The notes beneath the pieces are model-generated. The model was not told the DNA's origin. It searched no databases and was given only the letters and a program-made list of their open reading frames with translations. This document shows, one piece after another, positions 56,122 through 64,000 of a stretch of 64,000 nt of DNA. Source of the stretch: Bacteroides propionicigenes. Lineage in GTDB: Bacteria > Bacteroidota > Bacteroidia > Bacteroidales > Bacteroidaceae. Each line of letters begins with the position of its first letter. Position 1 is the stretch's first letter. A program made the position numbers and the translations under genes. The stretch covers positions 1-64,000 of the forward strand of contig NZ_JAHBBW010000016.1 in the NCBI RefSeq assembly GCF_018390535.1. Direction: 5' to 3'.

Positions 56122-56658
56122 TCACACCTCTTCCGTATCATCCAAAGCAAGCAGTCCTTCCGGCAGATCTACCGTAATAACCTTATGCTTTTGGTCGATG
56201 TCTATAATAAAATCTTCCTGTGCCGGAACCAGTAATTCTTCTCCTTTATAATCTACCACGAATAAAGTATTGATGGTCGATGTGTCTACATCCGTAACTT
56301 CACCCAACTTGCCGTGATGAATTTCCTCCATACGGAATCCTATAAAGAAATCCCAACTGAGTTCTCCCGGCCCGGCTTCTTCGGCGTACTTTACCGGGAA
56401 GTAGACTTCAATGTTGGTAAACATCCGTGCGCGTTCCGCCGTATCTACCCCTTCGAGTTTGACGAGAGCCGTAGTGTCCGAGCGAAAACGATATTCTTCC
56501 ATAAAGAACGGTACGAATATCCCGTCCAACAGGCAAATGAGATATTCAGCCTCTACACGGTCGAATATGTCATCCGTAAAGGTGAATGACAACTCTCCAT
56601 GAATGCCGTGAGGCTTGTTGAATATACCTATCTTATATACTTCTTCTTTGCGTATCAT
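56122..56658 (-). CDS. rimM: 16S rRNA processing protein RimM
   Basis: This 178-residue protein helps mature the head of the 30S ribosomal subunit and binds S19. It has the N-terminal RimM barrel ([30 protein letters not shown]) and a C-terminal PRC-barrel with [17 protein letters not shown] and [12 protein letters not shown]. Length is normal. It directly abuts the M23 gene and lies 28 bp after murA. In many bacteria it is beside rpsP and trmD; here it is in a cell wall/isoprenoid operon. Confidence 0.95.
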   Translation of the reverse strand: MIRKEEVYKIGIFNKPHGIHGELSFTFTDDIFDRVEAEYLICLLDGIFVPFFMEEYRFRSDTTALVKLEGVDTAERARMFTNIEVYFPVKYAEEAGPGELSWDFFIGFRMEEIHHGKLGEVTDVDTSTINTLFVVDYKGEELLVPAQEDFIIDIDQKHKVITVDLPEGLLALDDTEEV

Positions 56659-56686
56659 ACCGTTTTATTCTCTTATCACTCTCTTA

Positions 56687-57991
56687 TCATATTCTCGTTA
56701 TTCTCGCTCCAAGTGCATTCAGTCGCCCTTCGATATTCTGATACCCTCGGTCTATCTGCTCGATGTTATGAATACGGCTGATGCCGTCGGCACTCATGGC
56801 AGCTATCAGCAAAGCGATACCGGCACGGATATCCGGTGACGTCATATTGCCGCCACGCAGCTTGAAACCGTGATTATGCCCGATAACTACGGCACGGTGC
56901 GGGTCGCACAGAATGATCTGCGCCCCCATATCTATCAGTTTGTCCACGAAGAACAGGCGGCTTTCAAACATCTTCTGATGAATCAGAACACTGCCTTTGG
57001 CTTGTGTGGCAACTACCAGCAATACGCTCAACAAGTCCGGTGTAAGTCCGGGCCAGGGAGCGTCGGCAATTGTCATGATGGAGCCGTCGATAAAGGATTC
57101 TATCTGATAAGTGTCCTGTGCAGGTACATAAATATCATCACCGCGTTGTTCCATTTTGATGCCTAAGCGTCGGAAACTGTCGGGGATGATGCCTAAGTTC
57201 TCGTGCGAGACGTTCTTGATGGTAAGTTCGCTCTTTGTCATGGCTGCCATACCGATGAAACTTCCTACTTCAATCATGTCCGGAAGAATCGTATGCTCTG
57301 TTCCATGCAGTTCGTCCACTCCCTCGATGGTGAGCAGGTTGGAAGCGATACCTTCTATTTTTGCGCCCATACGGTTCAGCATCCGGCAGAGTTGCTGTAC
57401 GTAAGGCTCGCAGGCGGCATTGTAAATGGTCGTTTTGCCTTTAGCCAATACAGCTGCCATTACGATGTTGGCTGTTCCTGTGACAGACGCTTCATCCAGC
57501 AGCATATAGCTGCCTTGCAGTTGCCGGGAGGATATTTCGTAAACCTCCCGTTTTTCGTTGTAAATAAAATCGGCTCCTAAATTTTGTATACCGATGAAAT
57601 GCGTATCCAGACGGCGGCGACCTATCTTGTCCCCGCCCGGTTTGGAAATCATAGCCTTACCGAAACGTGCTACCATTGGTCCTACCAACATGACAGAACC
57701 GCGCAGACTGGAGCATTTTTTCAGGAATTCATCGCTCTCCAAGTAGGCGAAGTCTATATTGACAGCCTGAAAGCTGTATGTATCAATACCTTTTTTCGAT
57801 ACGCAGACTCCCATGTCCCGCATCAACTGAATCAGGTTGTTCACGTCTAATATGTCCGGTATGTTGTGCACCGTTACCTCTTCGGCTGTAAGCAGCGTGG
57901 CGCAGATAATCTGCAACACTTCGTTCTTTGCTCCCTGAGGATAAATATCACCGGAAAGGCTGTGTCCGCCTTCTATTATAAATGAAGCCAT
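56687..57991 (-). CDS. murA: UDP-GlcNAc enolpyruvyl transferase MurA, Cys-to-Asp variant
   Basis: This 434-residue cytoplasmic enzyme carries out the first committed step of peptidoglycan synthesis, moving enolpyruvate from PEP to UDP-N-acetylglucosamine. It has the conserved AKNE (Lys22, Asn23) and the two-domain inside-out barrel repeats. In the active-site loop, SKPGGDKIGRRRLD has Asp121 at the position of E. coli Cys115. The codon is GAC (57629-57631, minus strand). Asp-type MurA enzymes, as in mycobacteria and chlamydiae, are active but not alkylated by fosfomycin. It lies 11 bp after the DUF4290 gene. Identity is secure; resistance is predicted from the residue. Confidence 0.95.
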   Translation of the reverse strand: MASFIIEGGHSLSGDIYPQGAKNEVLQIICATLLTAEEVTVHNIPDILDVNNLIQLMRDMGVCVSKKGIDTYSFQAVNIDFAYLESDEFLKKCSSLRGSVMLVGPMVARFGKAMISKPGGDKIGRRRLDTHFIGIQNLGADFIYNEKREVYEISSRQLQGSYMLLDEASVTGTANIVMAAVLAKGKTTIYNAACEPYVQQLCRMLNRMGAKIEGIASNLLTIEGVDELHGTEHTILPDMIEVGSFIGMAAMTKSELTIKNVSHENLGIIPDSFRRLGIKMEQRGDDIYVPAQDTYQIESFIDGSIMTIADAPWPGLTPDLLSVLLVVATQAKGSVLIHQKMFESRLFFVDKLIDMGAQIILCDPHRAVVIGHNHGFKLRGGNMTSPDIRAGIALLIAAMSADGISRIHNIEQIDRGYQNIEGRLNALGARITRI

Positions 57992-58002
57992 GGAATTAGT
58001 GG

Positions 58003-58623
58003 TTAGTATTTCCTTTTATTGTTTCTGTTGTTGTTCCTGTTGTTCTGGTTGTTTATCTTCGGGCGATAATTCTGTTCAATCCGTTCGGACATCAGGCGCA
58101 GAAGGCTGTCGGTCATTTGCAGTTTGCCGTCGGACAGTTCTGCAAGGTCGTCCGCTATCTTGCGATCGTCGATGGTATCCTTGTTCCAAGCCATATAATC
58201 TTTCTTCATATGGTTGCATATCAGCGCAACGAGGTTTTGCTTCTCTTCTCCTTCGGGGAAGTCGATGGCTTTCTTAATCAGCACTTCCAACGTGCGGCCG
58301 TAATGACGGTAGCGGATTTTAGTGCTGGGATAGGGAACAACTTCAGGTTTGGTCCTCAGATTATCCTTGCGGATGATTTCGTATGGATAGTTAATGTCCA
58401 GTTTGAAATCGGCCATGATGGCAAGATGATCCCAAAGTTTATGTTTGAAATCGGGTACGTCTCGCAAGTGAGGAAACATATTTCCCATGATGTTGATAAT
58501 GGTGTTTGCACAACGCTGACGCTCAGCGCGGTCCTCGATGGTCAATGCATGGTCTACCATATTCTGGATGCTGCGGCCGTATTCCGGCAAAGGCATCCGC
58601 TTTTGTTGAGTATTATATTGCAT
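58003..58623 (-). CDS. DUF4290-type protein
   Basis: This 206-residue cytoplasmic protein opens with MQYNTQQKRMPLPEYGRSIQNMVDHAL, which I recognise as the DUF4290 family of Bacteroidetes. It is helical and charged, and the last 20 residues are almost all Asn, Arg and Lys (NNQNNRNNNRNNKRKY), a low-complexity tail. No catalytic motif is seen. It lies 12 bp after tsaB and 11 bp before murA in a tight operon. The conserved placement next to murA suggests a house-keeping role, perhaps in envelope or RNA biology. Function is unknown. Confidence 0.85.
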   Translation of the reverse strand: MQYNTQQKRMPLPEYGRSIQNMVDHALTIEDRAERQRCANTIINIMGNMFPHLRDVPDFKHKLWDHLAIMADFKLDINYPYEIIRKDNLRTKPEVVPYPSTKIRYRHYGRTLEVLIKKAIDFPEGEEKQNLVALICNHMKKDYMAWNKDTIDDRKIADDLAELSDGKLQMTDSLLRLMSERIEQNYRPKINNQNNRNNNRNNKRKY

Positions 58624-58635
58624 AATCTTTAATAG

Positions 58636-59328
58636 TTATAAAAGTTTTTTCGGTTGGCTTGCCACGAACTCCTTCAGGTAGAACGGTTCGAAATAGGCAA
58701 CGTCCTTAAAATCCTCTTCGGCTATGGCTTTTTCCGCCAGCGGAAACATCATGCTTGCCAGCGGGCGGATGCCGTCGATGAAGTGCGCATTGGGATGTGC
58801 AATCTTTTCTTTGCACTTGGCTGCGCCGTCACCAAAGAAGTATACGGGGTGCTTGTCCAGATACTCCCGATATGAGTTTTCGTCCACTATATCGGCGGCA
58901 ATTTCGCGTACGGGTTTCAAGGCACGGTCATAAACGGCTGCATATACTTCCATGCGCCGTGCGTCAATCATCGGACACAACAACGCATCTTCCGGCAACT
59001 CTTCGTGGTAAAGCAACACCGGTACACACTGCACTTTGAGGGTGGGCAGTCCGATAAGCGGCAGGTTGCGACCATAGCAGACTCCTTTTGCCATAGATAC
59101 GCCGATACGCAATCCTGTGTAAGAGCCGGGACCGCAACTTACGGCAACGGCGTCCAGCGGCATGGCATGGCTGTCGGCAAACGACAGGGCCTCGTCCACG
59201 AATACTCCCAGTGATACTGCGTGTGAAGGACCGTTCAGGTCTTCTTTTTTGAAAACGTTCTGCCCGTCTTCGCTCACAGCTACGGAGCAGGCCGAAGTGG
59301 ACGTTTCAATATGCAAGATACATGACAT
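58636..59328 (-). CDS. tsaB: tRNA threonylcarbamoyladenosine factor TsaB
   Basis: This 230-residue protein is the partner of TsaD in making the t6A base of tRNAs that read ANN codons. It has the ASKHA-fold start ILHIETSTSACSVAV and the family motif SCGPGSYTGLRIGVSMAKG near residues 65-83. TsaB has no catalytic metal site and serves as scaffold. It is the first gene of a leftward operon (tsaB, DUF4290, murA, rimM, M23, dxr, rseP). A -7-like box lies 27 bp upstream. Confidence 0.95.
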   Translation of the reverse strand: MSCILHIETSTSACSVAVSEDGQNVFKKEDLNGPSHAVSLGVFVDEALSFADSHAMPLDAVAVSCGPGSYTGLRIGVSMAKGVCYGRNLPLIGLPTLKVQCVPVLLYHEELPEDALLCPMIDARRMEVYAAVYDRALKPVREIAADIVDENSYREYLDKHPVYFFGDGAAKCKEKIAHPNAHFIDGIRPLASMMFPLAEKAIAEEDFKDVAYFEPFYLKEFVASQPKKLL

Positions 59329-59354
59329 AGCTTCTATTCTGAATTTTATTGTGG

Positions 59355-59402
59355 CAAATTTACGTGATTATTTTCACTAATTAAAATAATCGTGTAATTT
59401 TG
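59355..59402. promoter_or_regulatory. Divergent promoters for the tsaB operon and the yicC gene
   Basis: TAAATTTG on the minus strand at 59355-59362 serves the tsaB operon, and TAATTTTG on the plus strand at 59395-59402 serves the YicC gene. Both match TAnnTTTG. The second leaves a very short leader. Confidence 0.45.
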
Positions 59403-59419
59403 CGCAAAACTATAACATT

Positions 59420-60298
59420 ATGATACAATCTATGACGGGCTACGGCAAAGCGACTGCCGAGTTGTCCGATAAGAAAATCAATGTTGAGATTAAGTCGCTC
59501 AACAGTAAAGCAATGGATTTGTCTGCCCGTATTGCTCCGCTTTACAGGGAGAAGGAAATGGAAATCCGCAATGAAATATCCAAGATGCTGGAGCGTGGCA
59601 AGGTCGATTTCAGCCTTTGGATTGAGAAGAAAGATGCAGAACAACTGGCTACTCCTATCAATCAGGAATTGGTGGAGGCTTACTATAAACGGATTAAGGA
59701 AATTTCAGCGACGGCCGGTATTCCCGAACCTGCCGATTGGTTTGCCACGCTGCTGCGTATGCCGGATGTGATGACTAAGAATGAAACTCAGGAACTGAGC
59801 GACGAAGAATGGGCGGTGGTTCATGCAGCGGTAGAAGAGGCAATCAATCATCTGACAGACTTCCGCAAGCAGGAAGGCGCTGCGTTGGAGAAGAAGTTCC
59901 GTGAGAAAATTGCGAATATCGCCCGGTTGCTCGAATCGGTTGCACCGTACGAGCAGGAACGGGTAGGCAAGGTCAAAGACCGCATTACCGATGCCCTTGA
60001 AAAAACGTTGAGCGTAGATTACGATAAGAACCGCCTTGAACAGGAACTTATCTACTATATCGAGAAACTGGACGTCAACGAAGAGAAACAACGGCTTTCC
60101 AATCATCTGAAATACTTCATCAGTACGCTCGAGAGCGGTAGCGGACAGGGCAAGAAGCTGGGATTCATTGCGCAGGAAATGGGGCGTGAAATCAATACTT
60201 TAGGCAGTAAGTCCAACCATGCCGAGATGCAGAAGATTGTAGTGCAGATGAAGGATGAACTGGAACAAATAAAGGAACAAGTCCTGAATGTGATGTAA
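59420..60298 (+). CDS. YicC-family protein (endoribonuclease-like)
   Basis: This 292-residue protein has the YicC N-terminal signature MIQSMTGYGKA and the conserved segment VEIKSLNSKAMDL. Its C-terminal DUF1732 region contains GSGQGKKLGFIAQEMGREINTLGSKSNHAEM. E. coli YicC is linked to RNA decay and stationary-phase survival. The gene is followed by gmk after 74 bp, the common YicC-Gmk order in many bacteria. The spacer carries an AT-rich element like that before rseP. The family is secure; the RNA target is unknown. Confidence 0.93.
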   Translation: MIQSMTGYGKATAELSDKKINVEIKSLNSKAMDLSARIAPLYREKEMEIRNEISKMLERGKVDFSLWIEKKDAEQLATPINQELVEAYYKRIKEISATAGIPEPADWFATLLRMPDVMTKNETQELSDEEWAVVHAAVEEAINHLTDFRKQEGAALEKKFREKIANIARLLESVAPYEQERVGKVKDRITDALEKTLSVDYDKNRLEQELIYYIEKLDVNEEKQRLSNHLKYFISTLESGSGQGKKLGFIAQEMGREINTLGSKSNHAEMQKIVVQMKDELEQIKEQVLNVM

Positions 60299-60336
60299 GG
60301 AGCAGACTCCGAATGCCACACGGCAGAGTATTAAAT

Positions 60337-60366
60337 AGTAAATTGTAAATCGTCAAATAGTAAATA
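60337..60366 (+). promoter_or_regulatory. 30-nt AT-rich leader element before gmk
   Basis: This element ends 6 nt before the gmk start codon and is nearly identical to the one before rseP. Both have the same orientation relative to the gene. It may replace a Shine-Dalgarno site as a translation leader. Confidence 0.5.
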
Positions 60367-60372
60367 CCATCA

Positions 60373-60936
60373 ATGGGTAAACTGATTATATTTTCCGCCC
60401 CCTCCGGTTCGGGCAAGTCCACGATTATCAACTATCTGTTGGCGCAGAACCTGAACTTGGCTTTTTCTATCTCCGCAACCAGCCGCCCGCCGCGCGGTAC
60501 TGAACAGAACGGCGTGGAATACTTTTTCCTTACTCCCGACGAGTTCCGGAGCCGTATAGCCAATGATGAGTTTTTGGAATATGAAGAAGTCTATCAAGAC
60601 CGTTTTTACGGGACGCTGAAAGAACAGGTGGAAAAGCAATTGGCTGCGGGACAGAATGTAGTGTTTGACGTAGATGTGGTAGGCGGTTGCAACATCAAGA
60701 AGTTCTACGGTGAGCGTGCCTTGTCTGTTTTCATCCAGCCGCCTTCCGTGGAAGAACTGCGCAAGCGTTTGGTGGGGCGTGGCACGGATGCTCCCGAAGT
60801 CATTGAGAGCCGTGTGGCAAAAGCCGAATATGAACTTGGCTTTGCTCCGAAGTTCGATACGGTAATTATCAACGATGATTTGGAGACGGCCAAGGCGGAA
60901 GCCCTGAAAGTAATCACCCGATTCCTCAATTCTTAA
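60373..60936 (+). CDS. gmk: Guanylate kinase
   Basis: This 187-residue enzyme phosphorylates GMP to GDP with ATP. It has the P-loop FSAPSGSGKSTII at about 6-18, the GMP-binding SRPPRGTEQNGVEYFF and EYEEVYQDRFYGT, and the lid Arg residues in GRGTDAPEVIESRVAKA. Length is normal. It lies between the YicC gene and nadD, which starts 15 bp downstream. Assignment is secure. Confidence 0.97.
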   Translation: MGKLIIFSAPSGSGKSTIINYLLAQNLNLAFSISATSRPPRGTEQNGVEYFFLTPDEFRSRIANDEFLEYEEVYQDRFYGTLKEQVEKQLAAGQNVVFDVDVVGGCNIKKFYGERALSVFIQPPSVEELRKRLVGRGTDAPEVIESRVAKAEYELGFAPKFDTVIINDDLETAKAEALKVITRFLNS

Positions 60937-60951
60937 TTCTCAATTAGCCAA

Positions 60952-61515
60952 GTGGACATAGGTATCTTCAGCGGCTCATTCAATCCGGTGCACATCGGGC
61001 ATCTGGCCCTTGCCAACTATCTTTGTGAATACGAAGGGCTGGACGAGGTATGGTTCATGGTAACTCCGCATAATCCGCTGAAAGAGGAAACATTGCTGAT
61101 GAACGATGAATTACGTTTGAGGCTGGTGCAACTTGCCATTGCGGGTTATCCCAAATTCCGTGCTTCCGACTTTGAGTTCCATTTGCCGCGTCCGTCCTAT
61201 ACCGTTCATACGCTTGATAAACTGAAGCAGGCTTATCCGCAAGATACTTTCCACCTCATTGTAGGTTCTGATAACTGGTTGCTTTTTCCGCGCTGGTATC
61301 AGTCGGAGCGCATTCTTGCAGAAAATCCTGTTCTTGTCTATCCCCGTCCGGGTTATGCGGTAGACAAGGATACTTTACCTCAAAATGTAAAACTGGCCTC
61401 TTCGCCTACCTTCGAAATCAGTTCTACCTTTATCCGCCGGGCAATGGAGGAGGGCAGGGATGTGCGCTATTTCCTGCATCCGGCTGTTTACGATGCGTTG
61501 AAACGCAAAGAATAG
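60952..61515 (+). CDS. nadD: Nicotinate-nucleotide adenylyltransferase
   Basis: This 187-residue enzyme joins nicotinate mononucleotide and ATP to make deamido-NAD. It has [20 protein letters not shown] with the HxGH motif, [21 protein letters not shown] and the closing [13 protein letters not shown]. The start codon is GTG at 60952; no in-frame ATG precedes the first motif. It is probably cotranscribed with gmk, 15 bp upstream. Length and motifs leave little doubt. Confidence 0.95.
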   Translation: MDIGIFSGSFNPVHIGHLALANYLCEYEGLDEVWFMVTPHNPLKEETLLMNDELRLRLVQLAIAGYPKFRASDFEFHLPRPSYTVHTLDKLKQAYPQDTFHLIVGSDNWLLFPRWYQSERILAENPVLVYPRPGYAVDKDTLPQNVKLASSPTFEISSTFIRRAMEEGRDVRYFLHPAVYDALKRKE

Positions 61516-61532
61516 TATTGTTTTGCCTGTTC

Positions 61533-61608
61533 GTTGGCACAACCTTGCCTATCCGTTGGCACAACTGTGCCTCTTTGTTGGCAAAGTTGTGCCACCTAGG
61601 TGGCACAA
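61533..61608. repeat. Three 22-bp tandem repeats ending in a perfect palindrome
   Basis: Imperfect 22-bp units begin at 61533, 61555 and 61577 with GTTGGCA(C/A)A. The last runs into a 22-bp perfect palindrome, TTGTGCCACCT/AGGTGGCACAA, at 61587-61608. The array fills the gap between the convergent nadD and COG0523 genes. It could act as a bidirectional terminator or protein-binding site. Confidence 0.65.
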
Positions 61609-61634
61609 AATAATTTTAGACTTTGCTCCGATTC

Positions 61635-62819
61635 TTATTCCAGGCATTTGTCAAGGTCGCGTATAATTTGTTCCTTATCCATATGCTGGCCGATGAATAC
61701 GATTTTCTGCATACGGTCGCCGTACTTTTCGTCCCAGTCACGTAGTAGTCCGGGTTCTTGGCGCATCAGTTCGATTAAGTCTTCTTCGGGTGCTGTGGCA
61801 TACCATAGGCCTGCTTCGGTCAATTGCTTTTGCGTACCTGCCTGTTCGAAGAGGTAGGACATATCGCGGTTGTGGCTGAAGTAGCATACACCTTTGGCAC
61901 GAATGATATTCCGGCTCCATTTGGTAGCGATGAAATGGTCGAATTTGTGAATGTCGAAAGCCGGACGGCGATAATAAACAAAAGTTCCGATGCCGTATTC
62001 CTCTGCTTCACCCTCTTCATGATGGTGGTGATGTTCATGCTCTTCGTGATGGTGTTCATGTGCTTCTTTTTCCTCTTCTTCGGTGGCTTGTTTTTCTATT
62101 CCGCGAATCCATCCGGCCGATGTGGCTGCACGTTCAAAATCGAACATTCTTGTATGGATAATTTTTTCCAAGTTTACATCCGCATAATTGCATTCGATGA
62201 TTTCGGCGCCGGGCTGCAAGGTGTGTATAATTTGCTTGATACGTTGCAGCTCTTCGGGTGATACTTCCGCTGCCTTGTTCAGAAGGATTATGTTGCAGAA
62301 CTCAATCTGTTGGATGATAAGGTTCTCGATATCCTCCTCATCAATTCCTTTCCGGGTAAGGTCGTTACCGCAGGAAAATTCGCTTTGCAGGCGCAAGGCA
62401 TCCACTACGGTGGTGATGCAGTCCAGACGGCAAATGCCATACTTGGTATACATACCTCCCATGCGGGGGATGGAGCAAATGGTCTGTGCGATAGGCTCAG
62501 GTTCGCAGATACCGCTGGCTTCGATAACAATATAATCGAAACGTTCCATCCGCATGATTTCTCCTATTTGTTCTATCAAGTCCATTTTCAGCGTACAACA
62601 GATGCAGCCGTTTTGAAGCGCAACGAGACTTTCGTCTTTTTTGCCGACGACACCGCCCTTTTGAATGAGGTCCGCATCAATGTTTACCTCGCCTATGTCA
62701 TTGACGATAACGGCGAACTTGATACCTTGTTTGTTAGAAAGAATGTGGTTCACTAAAGTTGTTTTACCGCTGCCCAGATAACCGGTAAGGAGCAGTACGG
62801 GAATCTCTTTTGTTGTCAT
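61635..62819 (-). CDS. COG0523 (CobW-like) GTPase, putative metallochaperone
   Basis: This 394-residue protein has the P-loop GYLGSGKT at 13-20, the metal-binding GCICC at 71-75 (CxCC), the Walker B-like FDYIVIEASGICEP and the guanine motif NKAAE near 181. A His-rich stretch at 253-267 (EHHHEEHEHHHHH) precedes the CobW C-terminal domain. Family members use GTP to deliver zinc, cobalt or other metals to client proteins. No Zur box or cobalamin gene is visible nearby, so the metal is not settled. The His-rich loop suggests zinc or nickel. Confidence 0.92.
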   Translation of the reverse strand: MTTKEIPVLLLTGYLGSGKTTLVNHILSNKQGIKFAVIVNDIGEVNIDADLIQKGGVVGKKDESLVALQNGCICCTLKMDLIEQIGEIMRMERFDYIVIEASGICEPEPIAQTICSIPRMGGMYTKYGICRLDCITTVVDALRLQSEFSCGNDLTRKGIDEEDIENLIIQQIEFCNIILLNKAAEVSPEELQRIKQIIHTLQPGAEIIECNYADVNLEKIIHTRMFDFERAATSAGWIRGIEKQATEEEEKEAHEHHHEEHEHHHHHEEGEAEEYGIGTFVYYRRPAFDIHKFDHFIATKWSRNIIRAKGVCYFSHNRDMSYLFEQAGTQKQLTEAGLWYATAPEEDLIELMRQEPGLLRDWDEKYGDRMQKIVFIGQHMDKEQIIRDLDKCLE

Positions 62820-62847
62820 ATTGGTTTTGAATCTCTATCTTATTTGT

Positions 62848-63816
62848 TTACTTGTTTCTCTTAATGAACTGCACGATTGTATTCAGCAATGTGTCATTGA
62901 CGGGTAATGACGGGTTATTGTACACAGCCATTTGTTGTTGGGGGTTGATGCTCTCACAGTCTTTCAATACATGGTTCATCTTGTCTACCAACTTTAACTC
63001 AGCTTGGGAAGATGCTTTCTTTAGCAGCGTTGCGTCCTCTTCCTGTACTTGAATGTCGTTTTTACCTTGGAGAATCAGTACGGGCATTTTTAGGGAGGCG
63101 ATAACGGTCTGAGGATTATATTTGTACCACGAAATGAGGTAGGGCTGCACGGAAGGGCGGAACAGGGTTTGCAGATAAGGAGGGATTTGCGCTACTTCTT
63201 TTCCGTTCCTCAAAGACCGGTTGATGCCTGCCACTTCTTTTTGTATGGATTCCGGCGTCATTTGGGTAATGAGTTGTTTTTCTATGATTTCATATGCGGG
63301 ACTGCCTGCACCTGCGATGGAAATAAAACTCTTCACTTTTGGCCGGTTTGTGCAGGCAAGCATTCCGATAAGTGAACCTTCACTGTGTCCTGCCACTGTT
63401 ATGCCGGTGAAACGCTTGTCTTTGGCAAGAAAGTCTATCCAGCCCGTAACGTCGTTTACATAATCCTCGAAGCGTAACAGGGACTCTTCTTGACCGGCTG
63501 AGGCACTGCCGGCTATACCGCGCTTGTCGAAACGGAGGGAAGCGATACCTTCCTGTACCAGTCCTTCCGCAAGGAATTTCAGTGAATTATTTTTCATCAT
63601 GGGGTTATTTCCGTCCATGTCGGTGGGGCCGGAACCGGCAATTAGCAGCACTACGGGACAGGTTTTTGCATTGGCAGGCAACAGAAGTTTACCTTTGATA
63701 TTTCCGTTGGCAGTATTCAATGTAACGGGATGTTCCTCGGATGTGAGAGGCTGTGCCTGGCAGTGAGGATTGGCAAACAGGGCCAGGCTGAATAAGAGTA
63801 AGAGCAAATGTTTCAT
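62848..63816 (-). CDS. Secreted alpha/beta hydrolase
   Basis: This 322-residue protein has a signal peptide (about 1-21, ending at CQAQ) and an alpha/beta hydrolase fold. The oxyanion region is LLIAGSGPTDMDGN, the nucleophile Ser is in GHSEGS near residue 145, and the likely acid and His are in LILQGKNDIQV and KMNHVLKD. The order is that of small serine esterases or dienelactone-like hydrolases. It probably acts in the periplasm, with substrate unknown. It lies 28 bp before the COG0523 gene in the same direction and may be cotranscribed with it. Confidence 0.9.
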   Translation of the reverse strand: MKHLLLLLFSLALFANPHCQAQPLTSEEHPVTLNTANGNIKGKLLLPANAKTCPVVLLIAGSGPTDMDGNNPMMKNNSLKFLAEGLVQEGIASLRFDKRGIAGSASAGQEESLLRFEDYVNDVTGWIDFLAKDKRFTGITVAGHSEGSLIGMLACTNRPKVKSFISIAGAGSPAYEIIEKQLITQMTPESIQKEVAGINRSLRNGKEVAQIPPYLQTLFRPSVQPYLISWYKYNPQTVIASLKMPVLILQGKNDIQVQEEDATLLKKASSQAELKLVDKMNHVLKDCESINPQQQMAVYNNPSLPVNDTLLNTIVQFIKRNK

Positions 63817-63873
63817 ATGATTTGTTTTTGAAATCTCTTTAACAGGGAGTAAATGTAGACAATATTATTAAAT

Positions 63874-63920
63874 AAAAAAATAGAGGCGGAAAACATTGTA
63901 GCTTTCCACCTCTATTTTTT
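63874..63920 (-). terminator. Intrinsic terminator of the second gdh gene
   Basis: TAGAGGcGGAAA and TTTCCaCCTCTA form a stem flanked by A-runs and T-runs, so it can act on both strands. On the minus strand it ends the gene whose stop codon is at 63943-63945. Confidence 0.85.
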
Positions 63921-63942
63921 ATTATACTATGGCTGTCTGTTC

Positions 63943-64000
63943 TTACAGGATACCTTGTGCCATCATGGCCTTGGCTACCTTCATGAATCCGGCAACGTTG
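63943..64000 (-). CDS. Second glutamate dehydrogenase, C-terminal fragment
   Basis: The last 18 codons of a leftward gene are visible, reading NVAGFMKVAKAMMAQGIL and a TAA stop. The gdhA product at 47064-48401 ends in NIAGFMKVAHAMMGQGII, so 14 of 18 residues match. The gene continues past the right edge of the window, so the full length and cofactor type cannot be judged. A terminator follows at 63874-63920. The identity rests on the short match, which is specific to the hexameric glutamate dehydrogenase C-terminus. Confidence 0.8.
   Translation of the reverse strand, partial: NVAGFMKVAKAMMAQGIL

Overview
The window reads as chromosomal DNA of a Bacteroides-type member of the Bacteroidales. 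The signs are a SusC/SusD pair, -7 promoter boxes of the form TAnnTTTG with AT-rich leaders instead of Shine-Dalgarno sites, DUF4493/PCMD surface lipoproteins, diaminopimelate dehydrogenase, and many lipoproteins with Bacteroidetes-type signal peptides. Species was not determined. No rRNA, tRNA, CRISPR array, phage or insertion sequence was recognised. The last 58 bases enter a second glutamate dehydrogenase gene that continues beyond the window.

Layout. 184-1761: an ECF sigma factor operon with two small membrane proteins. 1910-3947: an RsmF-like RNA methyltransferase and a flavodoxin-like reductase. 4257-5003: an isolated AT-rich gene with a winged helix and a nuclease-like domain. 5088-12835: a co-oriented metal/oxidant stress block (TolC-like channel, HME-type RND pump, His-rich adaptor, Cys/His-rich small protein, RclA-like reductase). 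12915-15037: a divergent ABC-F ATPase and a single-domain response regulator. 15216-19847: an orphan SusCD pair. 19879-31294: housekeeping genes (CCA-adding enzyme, PiT phosphate transporter, Ppk1, RfbA/RfbB, MenA, two metallophosphoesterases).

31295-31882 is a gene-free gap holding a 40-bp perfect palindrome, a 295-bp nested inverted repeat and a four-armed double hairpin. 31883-43613 is the main accessory locus: eight tightly spaced genes, read leftward from one promoter, encoding five DUF4493-type lipoproteins (three ending in a PCMD domain), one further PCMD lipoprotein and two paralogous beta-barrel-like proteins. It looks like a cell-surface assembly of unknown function. 43805-46774 encodes a receiver-receiver-PPDK_N protein that lacks the rest of PEP synthase.

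47064-63816 is mostly core: GdhA, an M24 peptidase, DUF3843, RuvA and Ddh, then a leftward operon TsaB-DUF4290-MurA-RimM-M23-Dxr-RseP, then a rightward set YicC-Gmk-NadD, and finally a COG0523 GTPase and an alpha/beta hydrolase.

The observations most worth a second look are: MurA with Asp in place of the catalytic Cys (predicted fosfomycin insensitivity); the DUF4493/PCMD operon with a shared T-R-A/T motif after the lipobox that recalls fimbrillin processing sites; the orphan receiver/PPDK_N protein; the solitary winged-helix/nuclease-like gene; the nested inverted repeat; and a 30-nt element repeated directly in front of two unrelated start codons.
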